From: an uncultured Nitrospira sp.
GTDB lineage: Bacteria > Nitrospirota > Nitrospiria > Nitrospirales > Nitrospiraceae
DNA length: 64,000 nt
Direction: 5' to 3'
Assembly: GCA_902500825.1 (NCBI GenBank)
Contig: CABVRX010000003.1
Span: forward strand, 124,001-188,000
Shown here: one piece after another, positions 52,480-61,264 of the stretch
Numbering within the stretch: the first letter of the stretch is position 1
Layout of the letters: each line of letters starts with the position of its first letter
The notes under the pieces: model-generated
Databases searched by the model: none
What the model was told of the DNA's origin: nothing
What the model saw: only the letters and a program-made list of their open reading frames with translations
Position numbers and translations under genes: made by a program

Positions 52480-54707
52480 TGCGTCGCGTCTTACGCATCG
52501 CGGTTCCTTGGAACCTGAGTCACTATATTCCCTTAGATGGCTTTCATCCGCTCTATCGGGCATTGTTCGATCATGTTTCGGATGGTGTCAAGATTGCTGC
52601 CTGGGATAACGTCAAGCTGTATCGCAAGTTTCGAGATGATGCTGCTGTGGGCAGGACAGTCGTAGAGAAAGCAAGGTGGGAAGCGCATCGCCGCGATCAA
52701 CTTGACGGAAGTTCAATTGCGAAACGGTATCAGGAGTATTTCTGGCCTCCTGATCATGTTCTGACGACCGCTCTCGAAGGGGATCTGGAGTTTCATCATA
52801 CCGCGCCATTTCCCTCACTCACACGGCCGTTTGTTTTTCACTGCGAGTCGTTTGCGCCGCTCTTGTTCCCGTTTGCTCAACAAGGGAGCGGCGACATTGA
52901 AAACTATGAAGAGCTCAAGGAACATTACAGAAGCCTTTTTGCCCATCCTCTGTGCCTTGGAATCTTTTCCCATGTGCCGGACACGCTTCATGCACTCAGC
53001 CTGTTCTTATCCGACTCAACCATCGATGGGAAGTTGTTTTCCTCAAGAACGGGGTTGAGTGCCGATGCATCCTCTCTTCACGAACCAGAGCCAAACCCGT
53101 CGCTTTCCAGGCCGCGATTCTTGTTTGTCAACTCTGCCAACCAGAATCCGGTGAATTTCTTTCGGCGCGGCGGGCATCTTGTCTTGCGTTTCTGGAAGGA
53201 GCTGGTTGCCGACGGTCGAGACGGCATGCTGATGCTGCGTTGTGCGATGCCCGACGATATCGAGTTGCGTGAATATGGTGTTGATGTCGCTTGGGTCAAG
53301 CATGAGATCGGTCGAAGCATCGTCTGGGATCAAGGCTACCTGGCCGCCCATGAAATACAGTCCTTAATGTCCGGCGCGCATTTTCTCTTGCTTCCCAGTA
53401 TGTCGCTGCACTCTGTCTCGATCATGGAGGCCATGAGAGCAGGAGCGATTCCCGTCGTGTCTGATACTGTGGGCACCTCGGTGTATGTGACTGATGAGGA
53501 GAATGGGATTGTCTTGTGCGGTGTACGTGAGAAAGTCAGGCCTCAAGAGGGAGAAACGGACCATGTGATGGGCAGATATGGTCGATGGTCGGAGCTTGAC
53601 AACTTTCTTGTCGAGCAAATGATAAACCGTGTGTGTGCCTTGTTGGACAAGCCTGGGGTCTATCGGGATGTGCAGAGGCGTATGCTTTCCCATGCGAAGG
53701 AACGATTTTCCGGGCAAAGTTTTGCCCTGGACTTCTGGAACTCCATATCGGATCTTTATGCGCAATCCGGACCAGCATCGAGTAACGAGGAGACCGGTTC
53801 CGATCGCCTGGGCCGGTCCTTGAACGAGTGTACGATTCAGCGTGATGGCTGGGCGCGAGTGTTTGAAAGCCCCCCACAACCGATGTTACGCATTAAGACG
53901 GAGTTCGGCACGGTATGGGAACTGGGCGGCGCCATGATCCAAACGTATGGGAATCCTCGCATCGAACTGAATGACTGGTCCGTATTGGCGCGCTACTATA
54001 AGCCAAATGCTCCGCCACAGACGTACGCCAATAATTTGGAAGAACTGGAAGGCAACTACCTTCATCCGCTCGGAGGGCGCCGCGAAGGAGTGCGGCGCAA
54101 GCTGGTTCGATGGGTTTCCAAAACGCTCAGGCCATTCCCTGCCTTGTATTGCTATGCCGCCCAGGTTCTCGCGGTGTATCGTCGACATGGAGGGCTCAGG
54201 TTGGCCAGGCCAAAGGCGGAACCAGAGATCGAGCTCGTGCGTCAGGGAGTAAGCGGATATAACATTATCCGTCATCGTGATCGATACTATGCCATTCTTC
54301 AGCGCGAAGGAGAATTTTCTCCGGAGAAGGCCGAGGCCGGCGGCTATTCATCGTGTTATCGAGGGCATTCCGTCGATGAGGTGCTTCGAAGTATCGCTGC
54401 AAATATTTCGGCATCGAGGTCGTTCGTCTGCGAAGAAGGCGCTGAACCTGCGCAGGTCATCGTAGAGGGGTTTCATAATTTCAATATCGTCCGTCAAGGC
54501 AAGGAGTTTTACGCCTTCTTGCAAAGCGAAAGCGAATCGGCCCGATCGAAATTATTCTCAAAACACTATGCCCCCTCTTTTTCAGGTCTCTCGCTTGAAG
54601 AGGTTCAGCGCAAAATTCTGAATGCACTCACTGCCGAGTCGGAGTGGCTCCAAGGCTGGAAGAATCCCGTAGATTCCGTCGAAGCGTCGCGACGAGGCAC
54701 CCGCTGA
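52479..54707 (+). CDS. GT4-like glycosyltransferase with two C-terminal GYN modules
   Basis: The 742-residue protein has a GT-B architecture. The acceptor domain is N-terminal, and the donor side shows LPSMSLHSVSIMEAMRAGAI followed by PVVSDTVGTSVYV, the E-x7-type signature of family 4. A middle segment (~400-560) has no recognised domain. Residues 582-642 and 657-717 are GYN modules D1 and D2, in which GIP is replaced by AILQ/AFLQ. ATG 52479 overlaps the SDR stop. It probably elongates the same glycan handled by the tagged neighbours. Confidence 0.83.
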   Translation: MRRVLRIAVPWNLSHYIPLDGFHPLYRALFDHVSDGVKIAAWDNVKLYRKFRDDAAVGRTVVEKARWEAHRRDQLDGSSIAKRYQEYFWPPDHVLTTALEGDLEFHHTAPFPSLTRPFVFHCESFAPLLFPFAQQGSGDIENYEELKEHYRSLFAHPLCLGIFSHVPDTLHALSLFLSDSTIDGKLFSSRTGLSADASSLHEPEPNPSLSRPRFLFVNSANQNPVNFFRRGGHLVLRFWKELVADGRDGMLMLRCAMPDDIELREYGVDVAWVKHEIGRSIVWDQGYLAAHEIQSLMSGAHFLLLPSMSLHSVSIMEAMRAGAIPVVSDTVGTSVYVTDEENGIVLCGVREKVRPQEGETDHVMGRYGRWSELDNFLVEQMINRVCALLDKPGVYRDVQRRMLSHAKERFSGQSFALDFWNSISDLYAQSGPASSNEETGSDRLGRSLNECTIQRDGWARVFESPPQPMLRIKTEFGTVWELGGAMIQTYGNPRIELNDWSVLARYYKPNAPPQTYANNLEELEGNYLHPLGGRREGVRRKLVRWVSKTLRPFPALYCYAAQVLAVYRRHGGLRLARPKAEPEIELVRQGVSGYNIIRHRDRYYAILQREGEFSPEKAEAGGYSSCYRGHSVDEVLRSIAANISASRSFVCEEGAEPAQVIVEGFHNFNIVRQGKEFYAFLQSESESARSKLFSKHYAPSFSGLSLEEVQRKILNALTAESEWLQGWKNPVDSVEASRRGTR
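54222..54404 (+). repeat. GYN module, copy D1
   Basis: Residues 582-642: GVSGYNIIRHRDRYYAILQR, then a longer variable loop and SVDEVLRSIAAN. Confidence 0.75.
54447..54629 (+). repeat. GYN module, copy D2
   Basis: Residues 657-717: GFHNFNIVRQGKEFYAFLQS, then a loop and SLEEVQRKILNAL. The most diverged copy together with D1. Confidence 0.75.
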
Positions 54708-55669
54708 AGAAGCCTTCAATTCATTGTTGGGTCTACAATCATCAATTGTATGGGATCGGTGACCAGGTGAGCTTTGCGGTCGCCGCATTCCGAGAACACG
54801 GCTATCCGGTTTCCATTGGGAGACAGCCGAGCCCTTCATCTCTGAATGTCGTTATTGAAGGGTTTCCCTCGGAAAGCAGTAGGGATGTGTTGCTGAATTT
54901 TTGCCGATCATCACGGAAACGAGTCGCAGTGATCATGACGGAGCATTTAGATTTCCAGCATGGCCAGGTCTATTTCCACGGCGCTCCGCTTGGCAGTCAC
55001 AACGATTACATGCACTCCTCCACGATCCTGACACGGATGAAGCATCTGTTGGAGTGCGTGCCCTATCTCCGCTGTTTCTTCGTCTTGGGAGACTTACCGG
55101 AGTTACGGAATATCTCGACGCTTGTGCCGGGTATTGATGTGTGCGCCATTCCATTTCCCTCTCTAAGCGGAGGCCGGTGCGCAGCTGTTGCAACGTCTTG
55201 TGATACCGTTCACGATCTTGTATTTACCGGAGCCATGACGGACTATCGCACCAAGCTGATCGCGTTGTTGGAGGCCGAGGGGTTGTCAGTGGCCTGCCCG
55301 CGGAGGTTTCTATCGAGGAATCGCCGCAACGCCCTCAATCGATCGGGGAAAGTGATTGTGAACATTCCTCAGCGGGGAGGTTGGCAATGGCTGTCATTAA
55401 TGCGAATTATCGCCGGCCTTCAAACAGGCCGCCCCACAGTCTCATTGGGAACACATGATGCCTCTCAGATAGCTTCCTGTTGTACCCAGTTGGATATTCA
55501 AGACCATGATTGGGTGAGTAAGGTGAAAGAGTGCGTCGATGGTTGGAGATCGCTCTACATGAGGGATTTCATGAGCTATGCCGCCATGGCGCAGAAGTTT
55601 GAGCGGGAAAAATCGTTTCCGCATGACATCTTCGAATACTGGGGTGTCACAGATAGAGTTTGCAGTTGA
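54644..55669 (+). CDS. Probable glycosyltransferase (CgeB-like), family uncertain
   Basis: The 341-residue protein starts at GTG 54644, the only start in frame that keeps the N-terminus, and therefore overlaps the preceding gene by 64 bp. The C-terminal half has LVFTGAMTDYRTKLIALLEA, VIVNIPQRGGWQWLSLMRII and GLQTGRPTVSLGTHD, a layout reminiscent of the donor side of CgeB-like GT-B enzymes. The N-terminal half (QLYGIGDQVSFAVAAFREHG) is unusual. No GYN module. Function in glycan assembly is inferred from position. Confidence 0.6.
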   Translation: MAPRLEESRRFRRSVATRHPLKKPSIHCWVYNHQLYGIGDQVSFAVAAFREHGYPVSIGRQPSPSSLNVVIEGFPSESSRDVLLNFCRSSRKRVAVIMTEHLDFQHGQVYFHGAPLGSHNDYMHSSTILTRMKHLLECVPYLRCFFVLGDLPELRNISTLVPGIDVCAIPFPSLSGGRCAAVATSCDTVHDLVFTGAMTDYRTKLIALLEAEGLSVACPRRFLSRNRRNALNRSGKVIVNIPQRGGWQWLSLMRIIAGLQTGRPTVSLGTHDASQIASCCTQLDIQDHDWVSKVKECVDGWRSLYMRDFMSYAAMAQKFEREKSFPHDIFEYWGVTDRVCS

Positions 55670-55887
55670 GAAGGAGTTGCCATCCAGCCGTCCAGGTTAT
55701 CAGGTGTTATTCAAGCCTTTAGCGTAACAATCAACTCAGGTGGCTTGATTACCGGGGAGCATTACCATCAGCTCCTAAGCTAATATCGCATTGTCCCATG
55801 GATGCTGTTCTAGTTATTCCAACTTGAAGGATTCAAACAGCTCTGCTTCTTTGATGCCACGTTACCATCCACAAAGGTGATAATAAT
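55670..55887. other. AT-richer gap before the acyltransferase
   Basis: These 218 bp contain no gene that I can support. The composition shifts to more A+T here and stays so through the acyltransferase gene. Confidence 0.4.
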
Positions 55888-57306
55888 TTGGGCTCGCTGA
55901 GATTGATTCTGGCTCTATCGGTATTTTTTTGGCATATCCCCGGTCACCCTTTTCGCTTGGTTCATGGAGGTATCGCTGTCGAGGCATTCTTCATGATATC
56001 CGGGTTCTACATGGCGCTCGTTATTAATGAAAAGTACTCTCGCCTTCCCCACTCCTCATGGATTTCCACGTTTTACCAAAGTCGCATATTACGATTGGCG
56101 CCGACATATTTTGTTATTTGTCTAGTAGAAGGCCTTTTGTATATACGCAGTAACACGCCGAATATCTTCTCAGGCAATGATCTGACTCTACAGGCAAGAT
56201 CTGCGCTATTCTTTATGAATTTTTTCATATTTGGACAGGACACGTGGCAAACAATCCTGTCCCATTCCGCCACCAACATTCCAAACTCCTTTATTCAATC
56301 AGCGGTAAATTTCTTCGGCAAGAACGCTCTTGAACCTATCTATATCTACATCGGTCAAGCCTGGTCGCTTGGCATCGAATTGATTTTTTATGCAATGGCT
56401 CCATTTGTCGTTTTATCTAGAATAAGAGTCATTGCGCTGTTTATTGCCTGCCTGCTTATTCGATTCTACTTCGTTGAACACGCCGATCTATTCCCCAACG
56501 ACCCATGGCGTTCCCGTTTTTTCGCAAGCAATATGACCTTTTTCTTTTTGGGAACCATGAGCTATTGGATTTATGCCCGAGCTGTAAGTTTCGAGTATGC
56601 CAAGACCGTTGGTCGCATGGTGGCCATATTAGGAATGTGTTCCTTGATTGGCAGTGTGTATTTCGCTGGAGGCATGTTTCTTTTTGATGGCCCTGAGGAT
56701 TACGACCAGATCAGGTTATGGATCTTTTATCTTTTGTTTACAGCCGGAATGCCATTCCTGTTTATCCTGACGAAGGACATCAAGTGGGACAGCTATATAG
56801 GAGAAATATCTTATCCGCTATATTTGGTCCATGGATTTATCATTGGATCGTTGAACTATTTGCGTTTCAGCCCATCTGTTAAACTCGCTCTCATCATCGC
56901 AGCGACACTGGCAATATCAACTGCCTTATTCGTGTTTGTTGATCGTCCAGTAGACCGTTTTCGACATAAATTGACAACATCGCCTAAAACCATAGGCGTG
57001 CGGTCATCACTGTATAGGAGCGTTAGATATTCTCTTTCTGCTGTACCCGTCTTGCTGTTTCTACTTGTCCTATTCCGGCCCACTACTGAAGCCAGCCCCG
57101 TGCCGCATTTAATTAAAGAGGTTGGGCACTATAACATTGTGGCCTTTAATGGGAAATTTTATGGCATTCCGCAGGGTATAGCGGTTAACTGGCAGAAGGA
57201 TGATTTGCTTGCCATTCGTGGAATGCTTGTCAGCACCACCGCAGAAAACACAGAACAATTAATTGTGATATCGCTCAAGGCTATTCAAAATACCCCTCAA
57301 TTATGA
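55888..57306 (+). CDS. Membrane O-acyltransferase (acyltransferase-3 family) with one C-terminal GYN module
   Basis: The 472-residue protein has about ten membrane spans. Acyltransferase-3 features are the early His in FFWHIPGHPF (residues ~11-20), GGIAVEAFFMISGFYMALVI and the Arg-rich loop FYQSRILRLAPTYFVI. It would O-acetylate a sugar of the glycan at the inner membrane. After the last span, residues 406-467 form GYN module E. The start is TTG 55888, preceded by AAAGGTGA. Base composition is clearly lower in GC than the neighbours, a sign of separate origin, even though the GYN module is attached. Confidence 0.88.
   Translation: MGSLRLILALSVFFWHIPGHPFRLVHGGIAVEAFFMISGFYMALVINEKYSRLPHSSWISTFYQSRILRLAPTYFVICLVEGLLYIRSNTPNIFSGNDLTLQARSALFFMNFFIFGQDTWQTILSHSATNIPNSFIQSAVNFFGKNALEPIYIYIGQAWSLGIELIFYAMAPFVVLSRIRVIALFIACLLIRFYFVEHADLFPNDPWRSRFFASNMTFFFLGTMSYWIYARAVSFEYAKTVGRMVAILGMCSLIGSVYFAGGMFLFDGPEDYDQIRLWIFYLLFTAGMPFLFILTKDIKWDSYIGEISYPLYLVHGFIIGSLNYLRFSPSVKLALIIAATLAISTALFVFVDRPVDRFRHKLTTSPKTIGVRSSLYRSVRYSLSAVPVLLFLLVLFRPTTEASPVPHLIKEVGHYNIVAFNGKFYGIPQGIAVNWQKDDLLAIRGMLVSTTAENTEQLIVISLKAIQNTPQL
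57103..57288 (+). repeat. GYN module, copy E
   Basis: Residues 406-467: EVGHYNIVAFNGKFYGIPQG, AVNWQKDD, IRGMLVSTTAENTEQLIV. The predicted location is after the last membrane span. Confidence 0.8.
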
Positions 57307-57515
57307 GTTTGCCGGCTCGCAGAGAGCTCTCTGTGAGGATTCTGAGAGACAGGGAGATGGCGATGGCATCCGAATCAGGACCACCTATTGAGCGGTGGAT
57401 GGCGAAGCAGGAGTTGAAGGCCTCCGATGTGAAGCTGCTGAAAGCATTGAAGTATGAGAATAGCCGATCTGTCATATCCCACCTCGGTTGGCTGCCTGCG
57501 GGTCAGCCTTCATAG
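57303..57515 (+). CDS. Possible small translationally coupled protein, 70 aa
   Basis: ATG 57303 overlaps the acyltransferase stop as ATGA, the pattern of coupled genes. The product is charged and helical (LKASDVKLLKALKYENSRSV), and no family is recognised. Its 3' end overlaps the next gene's longest start by about 60 bp. It may be a real small gene or simply an open frame. Confidence 0.35.
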   Translation: MSLPARRELSVRILRDREMAMASESGPPIERWMAKQELKASDVKLLKALKYENSRSVISHLGWLPAGQPS

Positions 57516-58296
57516 TGTCAATTCTCATAGCGTGAGACATCTTTTCCGCCACAGTGCGATCGTCCGATGGGGCGCCGCGTTTCTTGGCCCCCACTTTTTT
57601 GCCAGCCTTGGAGCATTGCCTCGCTATCTCGGGGAATGGAAAACCTACAATAAGCAGGCCGCTGCACAGCAGATCGCTTTCCGAGATTCGTATCCATGCC
57701 TTGCTGATCGTACCGTGGCCACGCCGTTCGATCCGCACTATTTCTTTCAGGCCGCGTGGCTCGCACGGCGGTTACAAGGATTCCGCCCGGCCTTTCATGT
57801 CGACGTCGGTTCCAGCGCGATGATGATCAATGTGCTGAGCGCCGCCGTGAAAACCGTGTTCGTTGATTATCGCCCGCTTCATGTGCGCCTTTCCAACTTT
57901 ACGTCGCTGGCAGGAGATATTGTGCAATTACCATTTGTTGATGACAGCATTGCCTCGCTGTCCTCCTTACACGTCATCGAACATGTGGGCCTGGGCCGAT
58001 ACGGCGATCCGCTGAATCCTGCCGGCAGTCAACTCGCTGCTTCAGAACTCCAGCGCGTGTTGATGCCTGGTGGCAGATTGTTCCTGTCGGTGCCGGTCGG
58101 ACGCGAGCGGGTGTGTTTCAATGCACATCGAGTATTTTCGTTGAACACTGTCAGGGGCTTCTTCCAGGAACTCCAGCTCAAGGCGTTTTCTCTTGTTGAC
58201 GATGCCGGGCGGTTCAACGAAGAGGTTCCACCGGAAGCTGTCGCCGATCTCGAGTATGGGTGCGGTCTTTTCGAATTTGTGAAGGCACATGAGTAA
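57454..58296 (+). CDS. DUF268-like methyltransferase-fold protein
   Basis: The 280-residue protein resembles DUF268 proteins of sugar clusters: FHVDVGSSAMMINVLSA, VFVDYRPLHVRLSNF, VIEHVGLGRYGDPLNPAGSQ, LQRVLMPGGRLFLSVPVGRE and VCFNAHRVFS. These segments follow a class I methyltransferase-like layout. ATG 57454 is the longest start and GTG 57531 an alternative that avoids the overlap with the small frame upstream. The end overlaps the next gene by 8 bp. Confidence 0.8.
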   Translation: MRIADLSYPTSVGCLRVSLHSVNSHSVRHLFRHSAIVRWGAAFLGPHFFASLGALPRYLGEWKTYNKQAAAQQIAFRDSYPCLADRTVATPFDPHYFFQAAWLARRLQGFRPAFHVDVGSSAMMINVLSAAVKTVFVDYRPLHVRLSNFTSLAGDIVQLPFVDDSIASLSSLHVIEHVGLGRYGDPLNPAGSQLAASELQRVLMPGGRLFLSVPVGRERVCFNAHRVFSLNTVRGFFQELQLKAFSLVDDAGRFNEEVPPEAVADLEYGCGLFEFVKAHE

Positions 58297-59044
58297 TGGT
58301 CTACGAGCCTGGCTGGCTCAGAGTGAGCTCTTCGCCTATAACGTCGTGCGGCGCGATCATTGGATCGCGCAACAGGCGGCGCTGGTTCCGAGCGGGACGA
58401 AGGTGCTGGATGTCGGCGCCGGGTCCTGCCCGTATCGTGTGCTGTTTGCACACTGCGACTATCGTACTCAGGATCTTGCGCCGTTGCGTGGTGATCAACT
58501 GCGACATGGCGGCTATGGGGCGCTCGACTTTGTGTCGGACGTGACGGCCATTCCGGTTCCTGACGGCAGCTTCGGAGTAGTGCTTTGTACGGAAGTCTTG
58601 GAGCATCATCCCGAGCCCATACGGGTGGTTCACGAATTGGCGAGGATTCTTCAGCCGGGAGGAACGCTCGTGCTCACCGCGCCGCTTGGATCAGGAATTC
58701 ACCAAGAGCCGTACCATTACTATGGCGGCTACACGCCCTGGTGGTACGAACGATTCCTGAAGGCCGCCGGATTCGAGGAAATCAATGTCGAACCGAACGA
58801 GGGGTCGTTTCGATTTTTCGGGCAGGAATCTTTACGGTTTGTTCAAGCGACCAGTCCGTGGAGCGCGAGTCTCCCGGTAGGGATTCGGCTGCTCTGGCTT
58901 CCGATCTGGATCGTGCTCTTTCCCGTCCTTGCTTTGATCGTCCCTGTATTCTGCAAATGGCTGGATACGTTCGACCGCGAGAGGCGTTTTACAGTCGGCT
59001 ACCATGTGACGGCGCGTCGGGCAACCATCGCCTGTTCCTCGTGA
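58289..59044 (+). CDS. Class I SAM-dependent methyltransferase
   Basis: The 251-residue protein has motif I VLDVGAGSCPYRVLFAHCDY, post-motif acidic residues, VLCTEVLEHHPEPI and LQPGGTLVLTAPLGSG, as in Methyltransf_11 enzymes, and a C-terminal hydrophobic segment (IRLLWLPIWIVLFPVLALIV) that could anchor it to the membrane. ATG 58289 overlaps the preceding stop. It likely methylates a lipid-linked sugar, consistent with the membrane segment; the target is not known. Confidence 0.87.
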   Translation: MSNGLRAWLAQSELFAYNVVRRDHWIAQQAALVPSGTKVLDVGAGSCPYRVLFAHCDYRTQDLAPLRGDQLRHGGYGALDFVSDVTAIPVPDGSFGVVLCTEVLEHHPEPIRVVHELARILQPGGTLVLTAPLGSGIHQEPYHYYGGYTPWWYERFLKAAGFEEINVEPNEGSFRFFGQESLRFVQATSPWSASLPVGIRLLWLPIWIVLFPVLALIVPVFCKWLDTFDRERRFTVGYHVTARRATIACSS

Positions 59045-59173
59045 ATGTTCTTGATCATTCGGGAATATGAATGGATGCGATCACGTTATGTTGGAATGTT
59101 CTGCGCCGGGTCCGTCATGTCCAGAGCGTCGAGGTTCGGAAAGACAGGCAGTGAATATCAAGAATAGGGAGCT

Positions 59174-59923
59174 ATGGGGCTAGTCAGCCGACTTAGGCGG
59201 CGGTTCAGTCATTTGGCCAATTGGGCGATCGGATCTGAAAAGATCTCCTATGCTCAGTGTGGGGAAGATCTCATCGTCGATTATGTCTTGGCCGTGCTTG
59301 ATGTCGGGAAAGTGTCCTACCTTGATATCGGCGCGCATCATCCTCGATACCTCAGCAACACGTACTATTTCTATAGACAGGGTGGACGTGGTGTTTGCAT
59401 CGAGCCTGACCCGAATGCCCTCAGGGCATTCAAACAAGCTCGCCCTCGTGATGTCTGTTTGCCGGTGGGCATCGGAGCTGTGCCCGGCACGGCAGATCTT
59501 TTCTTGATGACCACTTCGACCCTCAATACTTTTTCCCGTAAAGAGGCCGAGCGGTATCAGGGGTATGGGGCAGAGCGGATTGAACGCGTGATTCCAGTGG
59601 AGATCAAAACGGTCAATCAAGTTCTGGAGGAGTATTTCGAGTCGGCGCCGGACTTTGTGTCGATTGATGTGGAAGGGATGGATGTCTCGATCCTGAAAGA
59701 TTTTGATTTCGAGCGGTTCAGGCCGAAGGTAGTCTGCGTTGAAACGCTGACCTATACGGAAGACGGAGGCGAGGAGAAAATAATCGAGCTGCAGAACATT
59801 TTGCAACAGAACGATTATGTGATTTATGCGGATACCTATATCAATACGATCGCTGTCGATCGCCATGCGTGGATGAATCGGAAATTACTCCAGACCCGCA
59901 AGCGTGTTTCCACCGGACCGTAA
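59174..59923 (+). CDS. FkbM-family methyltransferase
   Basis: The 249-residue protein matches FkbM: SYLDIGAHHPRYLSNTYYFY, RGVCIEPDPNALRAFKQARP, GIGAVPGTADLF, and the typical SIDVEGMDVSILKDFDFERF. FkbM enzymes O-methylate sugars and polyketides. A run of 129 bp without a gene separates it from the previous gene; the ATG follows AGGGAGC. Target sugar not determinable. Confidence 0.9.
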   Translation: MGLVSRLRRRFSHLANWAIGSEKISYAQCGEDLIVDYVLAVLDVGKVSYLDIGAHHPRYLSNTYYFYRQGGRGVCIEPDPNALRAFKQARPRDVCLPVGIGAVPGTADLFLMTTSTLNTFSRKEAERYQGYGAERIERVIPVEIKTVNQVLEEYFESAPDFVSIDVEGMDVSILKDFDFERFRPKVVCVETLTYTEDGGEEKIIELQNILQQNDYVIYADTYINTIAVDRHAWMNRKLLQTRKRVSTGP

Positions 59924-60049
59924 TGTCTTCGTGCATCAGCATCCGATACGGACTTGCCGTACAGGTTGTGAGGACGATGAATTGACCCGTCCCGATGTAC
60001 GTGAGCGATCTGTGCATCGTGCCCGATCGTGCGGAAGAATGTTTCATTG

Positions 60050-61264
60050 ATGCGCATCTTCTGCGTCTTTGGTCGACACAACTATGGCGATCCCATGCGT
60101 GGGGATGGGTATGAGTTCAAAAATTTTGTGCCTGCATTTCGGGCATTGGGACATGAAGTTTCGTTTTTTGATTCCTGGGATCGGTCTGCCTATTGTAACT
60201 TTGCGGAGTTGAATCGAGCATTTCTACGCCGAGTCGAACAGGAGCAGCCGGACGTGATCTTTTGTGTGCTCCTGGGTTACGAGTTGTGGGGGGAAACGCT
60301 GGATATTGTTCGGTCTAACGGGTCCGTTGCCATCGTCAACTGGGGTACGGACGACTCCTGGAAGTACGAACAGTTTTCGCGCTTCGTCGCTCCGCATGTC
60401 GATTGCTATGCGACGACCTATCCGAAGGCACTGGAGAAAGCGTCTTACCATGGGTTGGACAACTTCGTGCTGACTCAGTGGGGGGCGAGCCGGGACACGT
60501 TGGTTGAGCCGTTGCCTGCCCGGCGGTGCAAGTATCCCGTGACGTTCGTGGGCAGTGCGTATGGCAACAGGAGGAAGTGGATCGACATCCTACGTGCTAG
60601 AGGCATTCAGGTCGCGTGCTTCGGTCACGGTTGGCCGGCCGGGCCGGTCTCTGCCGAGGATCTTCTGCGTATCTACCGTGAGTCTGTGCTCACCCTGAAT
60701 TTCGGAGACTCGGGTATTCAATTTCGAGGGCTGTTGCCGTACCGTAGTCGCCAAATTAAGGCGCGGGTATTCGAAGTGCCTGGTGCCGGTGGGTGTCTGC
60801 TCACTGAACCCGCTCAGTATCTTGAAAAGTATTTTCGCATCGGTGAGGAAATCGTCGTGTTCGATGGCCCGGATGAACTCGCCGAGCGCATTACGTATTT
60901 GTTGGCCAATCCTGAAAATCGGGACACCGTTGCCTATCGAGGATTTAAACGGGTCAGCAGCGAACATACCTATGACCGTCGATTTGAGGCATTGCTTGAA
61001 AAATTAGCTCCGCGGGTTAGTCGGCCCCCCATTCGTGCCATCGATTGGCCGATCTTTGAACAAGCCGCCCGTCGCCACAGGATGGGACCATGGGTAACAT
61101 TGCTCAGAGCGTTATGTGTTTCATGCGCCAGGTTGATTTGGGGAAAGCATCGCGGTCCACGTGCCGCGCGTCGTCTGGCCTTCGAGCTGTCCTGGCGTCT
61201 GCGGGGAGCCTGGACCTACAGCGCCGCCGGATGGCCCGGTCGGATGTTTTACAAGGAAAGTTGA
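60050..61264 (+). CDS. CgeB-like glycosyltransferase
   Basis: The 404-residue GT-B protein has MRIFCVFGRHNYGDPM at the N-terminus, VIFCVLLGYELWGETLDIV, NWGTDDSWKYEQF, a donor domain with VTFVGSAYGNRRKWIDIL, and KARVFEVPGAGGCLLTEPAQ, followed by EIVVFDGPDELAERI. These are hallmarks of the CgeB/Glyco_trans_1_2 type. ATG 60050 is used; GTG 60029 would add seven residues. The following GT2 gene starts at the base after its stop. Confidence 0.85.
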   Translation: MRIFCVFGRHNYGDPMRGDGYEFKNFVPAFRALGHEVSFFDSWDRSAYCNFAELNRAFLRRVEQEQPDVIFCVLLGYELWGETLDIVRSNGSVAIVNWGTDDSWKYEQFSRFVAPHVDCYATTYPKALEKASYHGLDNFVLTQWGASRDTLVEPLPARRCKYPVTFVGSAYGNRRKWIDILRARGIQVACFGHGWPAGPVSAEDLLRIYRESVLTLNFGDSGIQFRGLLPYRSRQIKARVFEVPGAGGCLLTEPAQYLEKYFRIGEEIVVFDGPDELAERITYLLANPENRDTVAYRGFKRVSSEHTYDRRFEALLEKLAPRVSRPPIRAIDWPIFEQAARRHRMGPWVTLLRALCVSCARLIWGKHRGPRAARRLAFELSWRLRGAWTYSAAGWPGRMFYKES

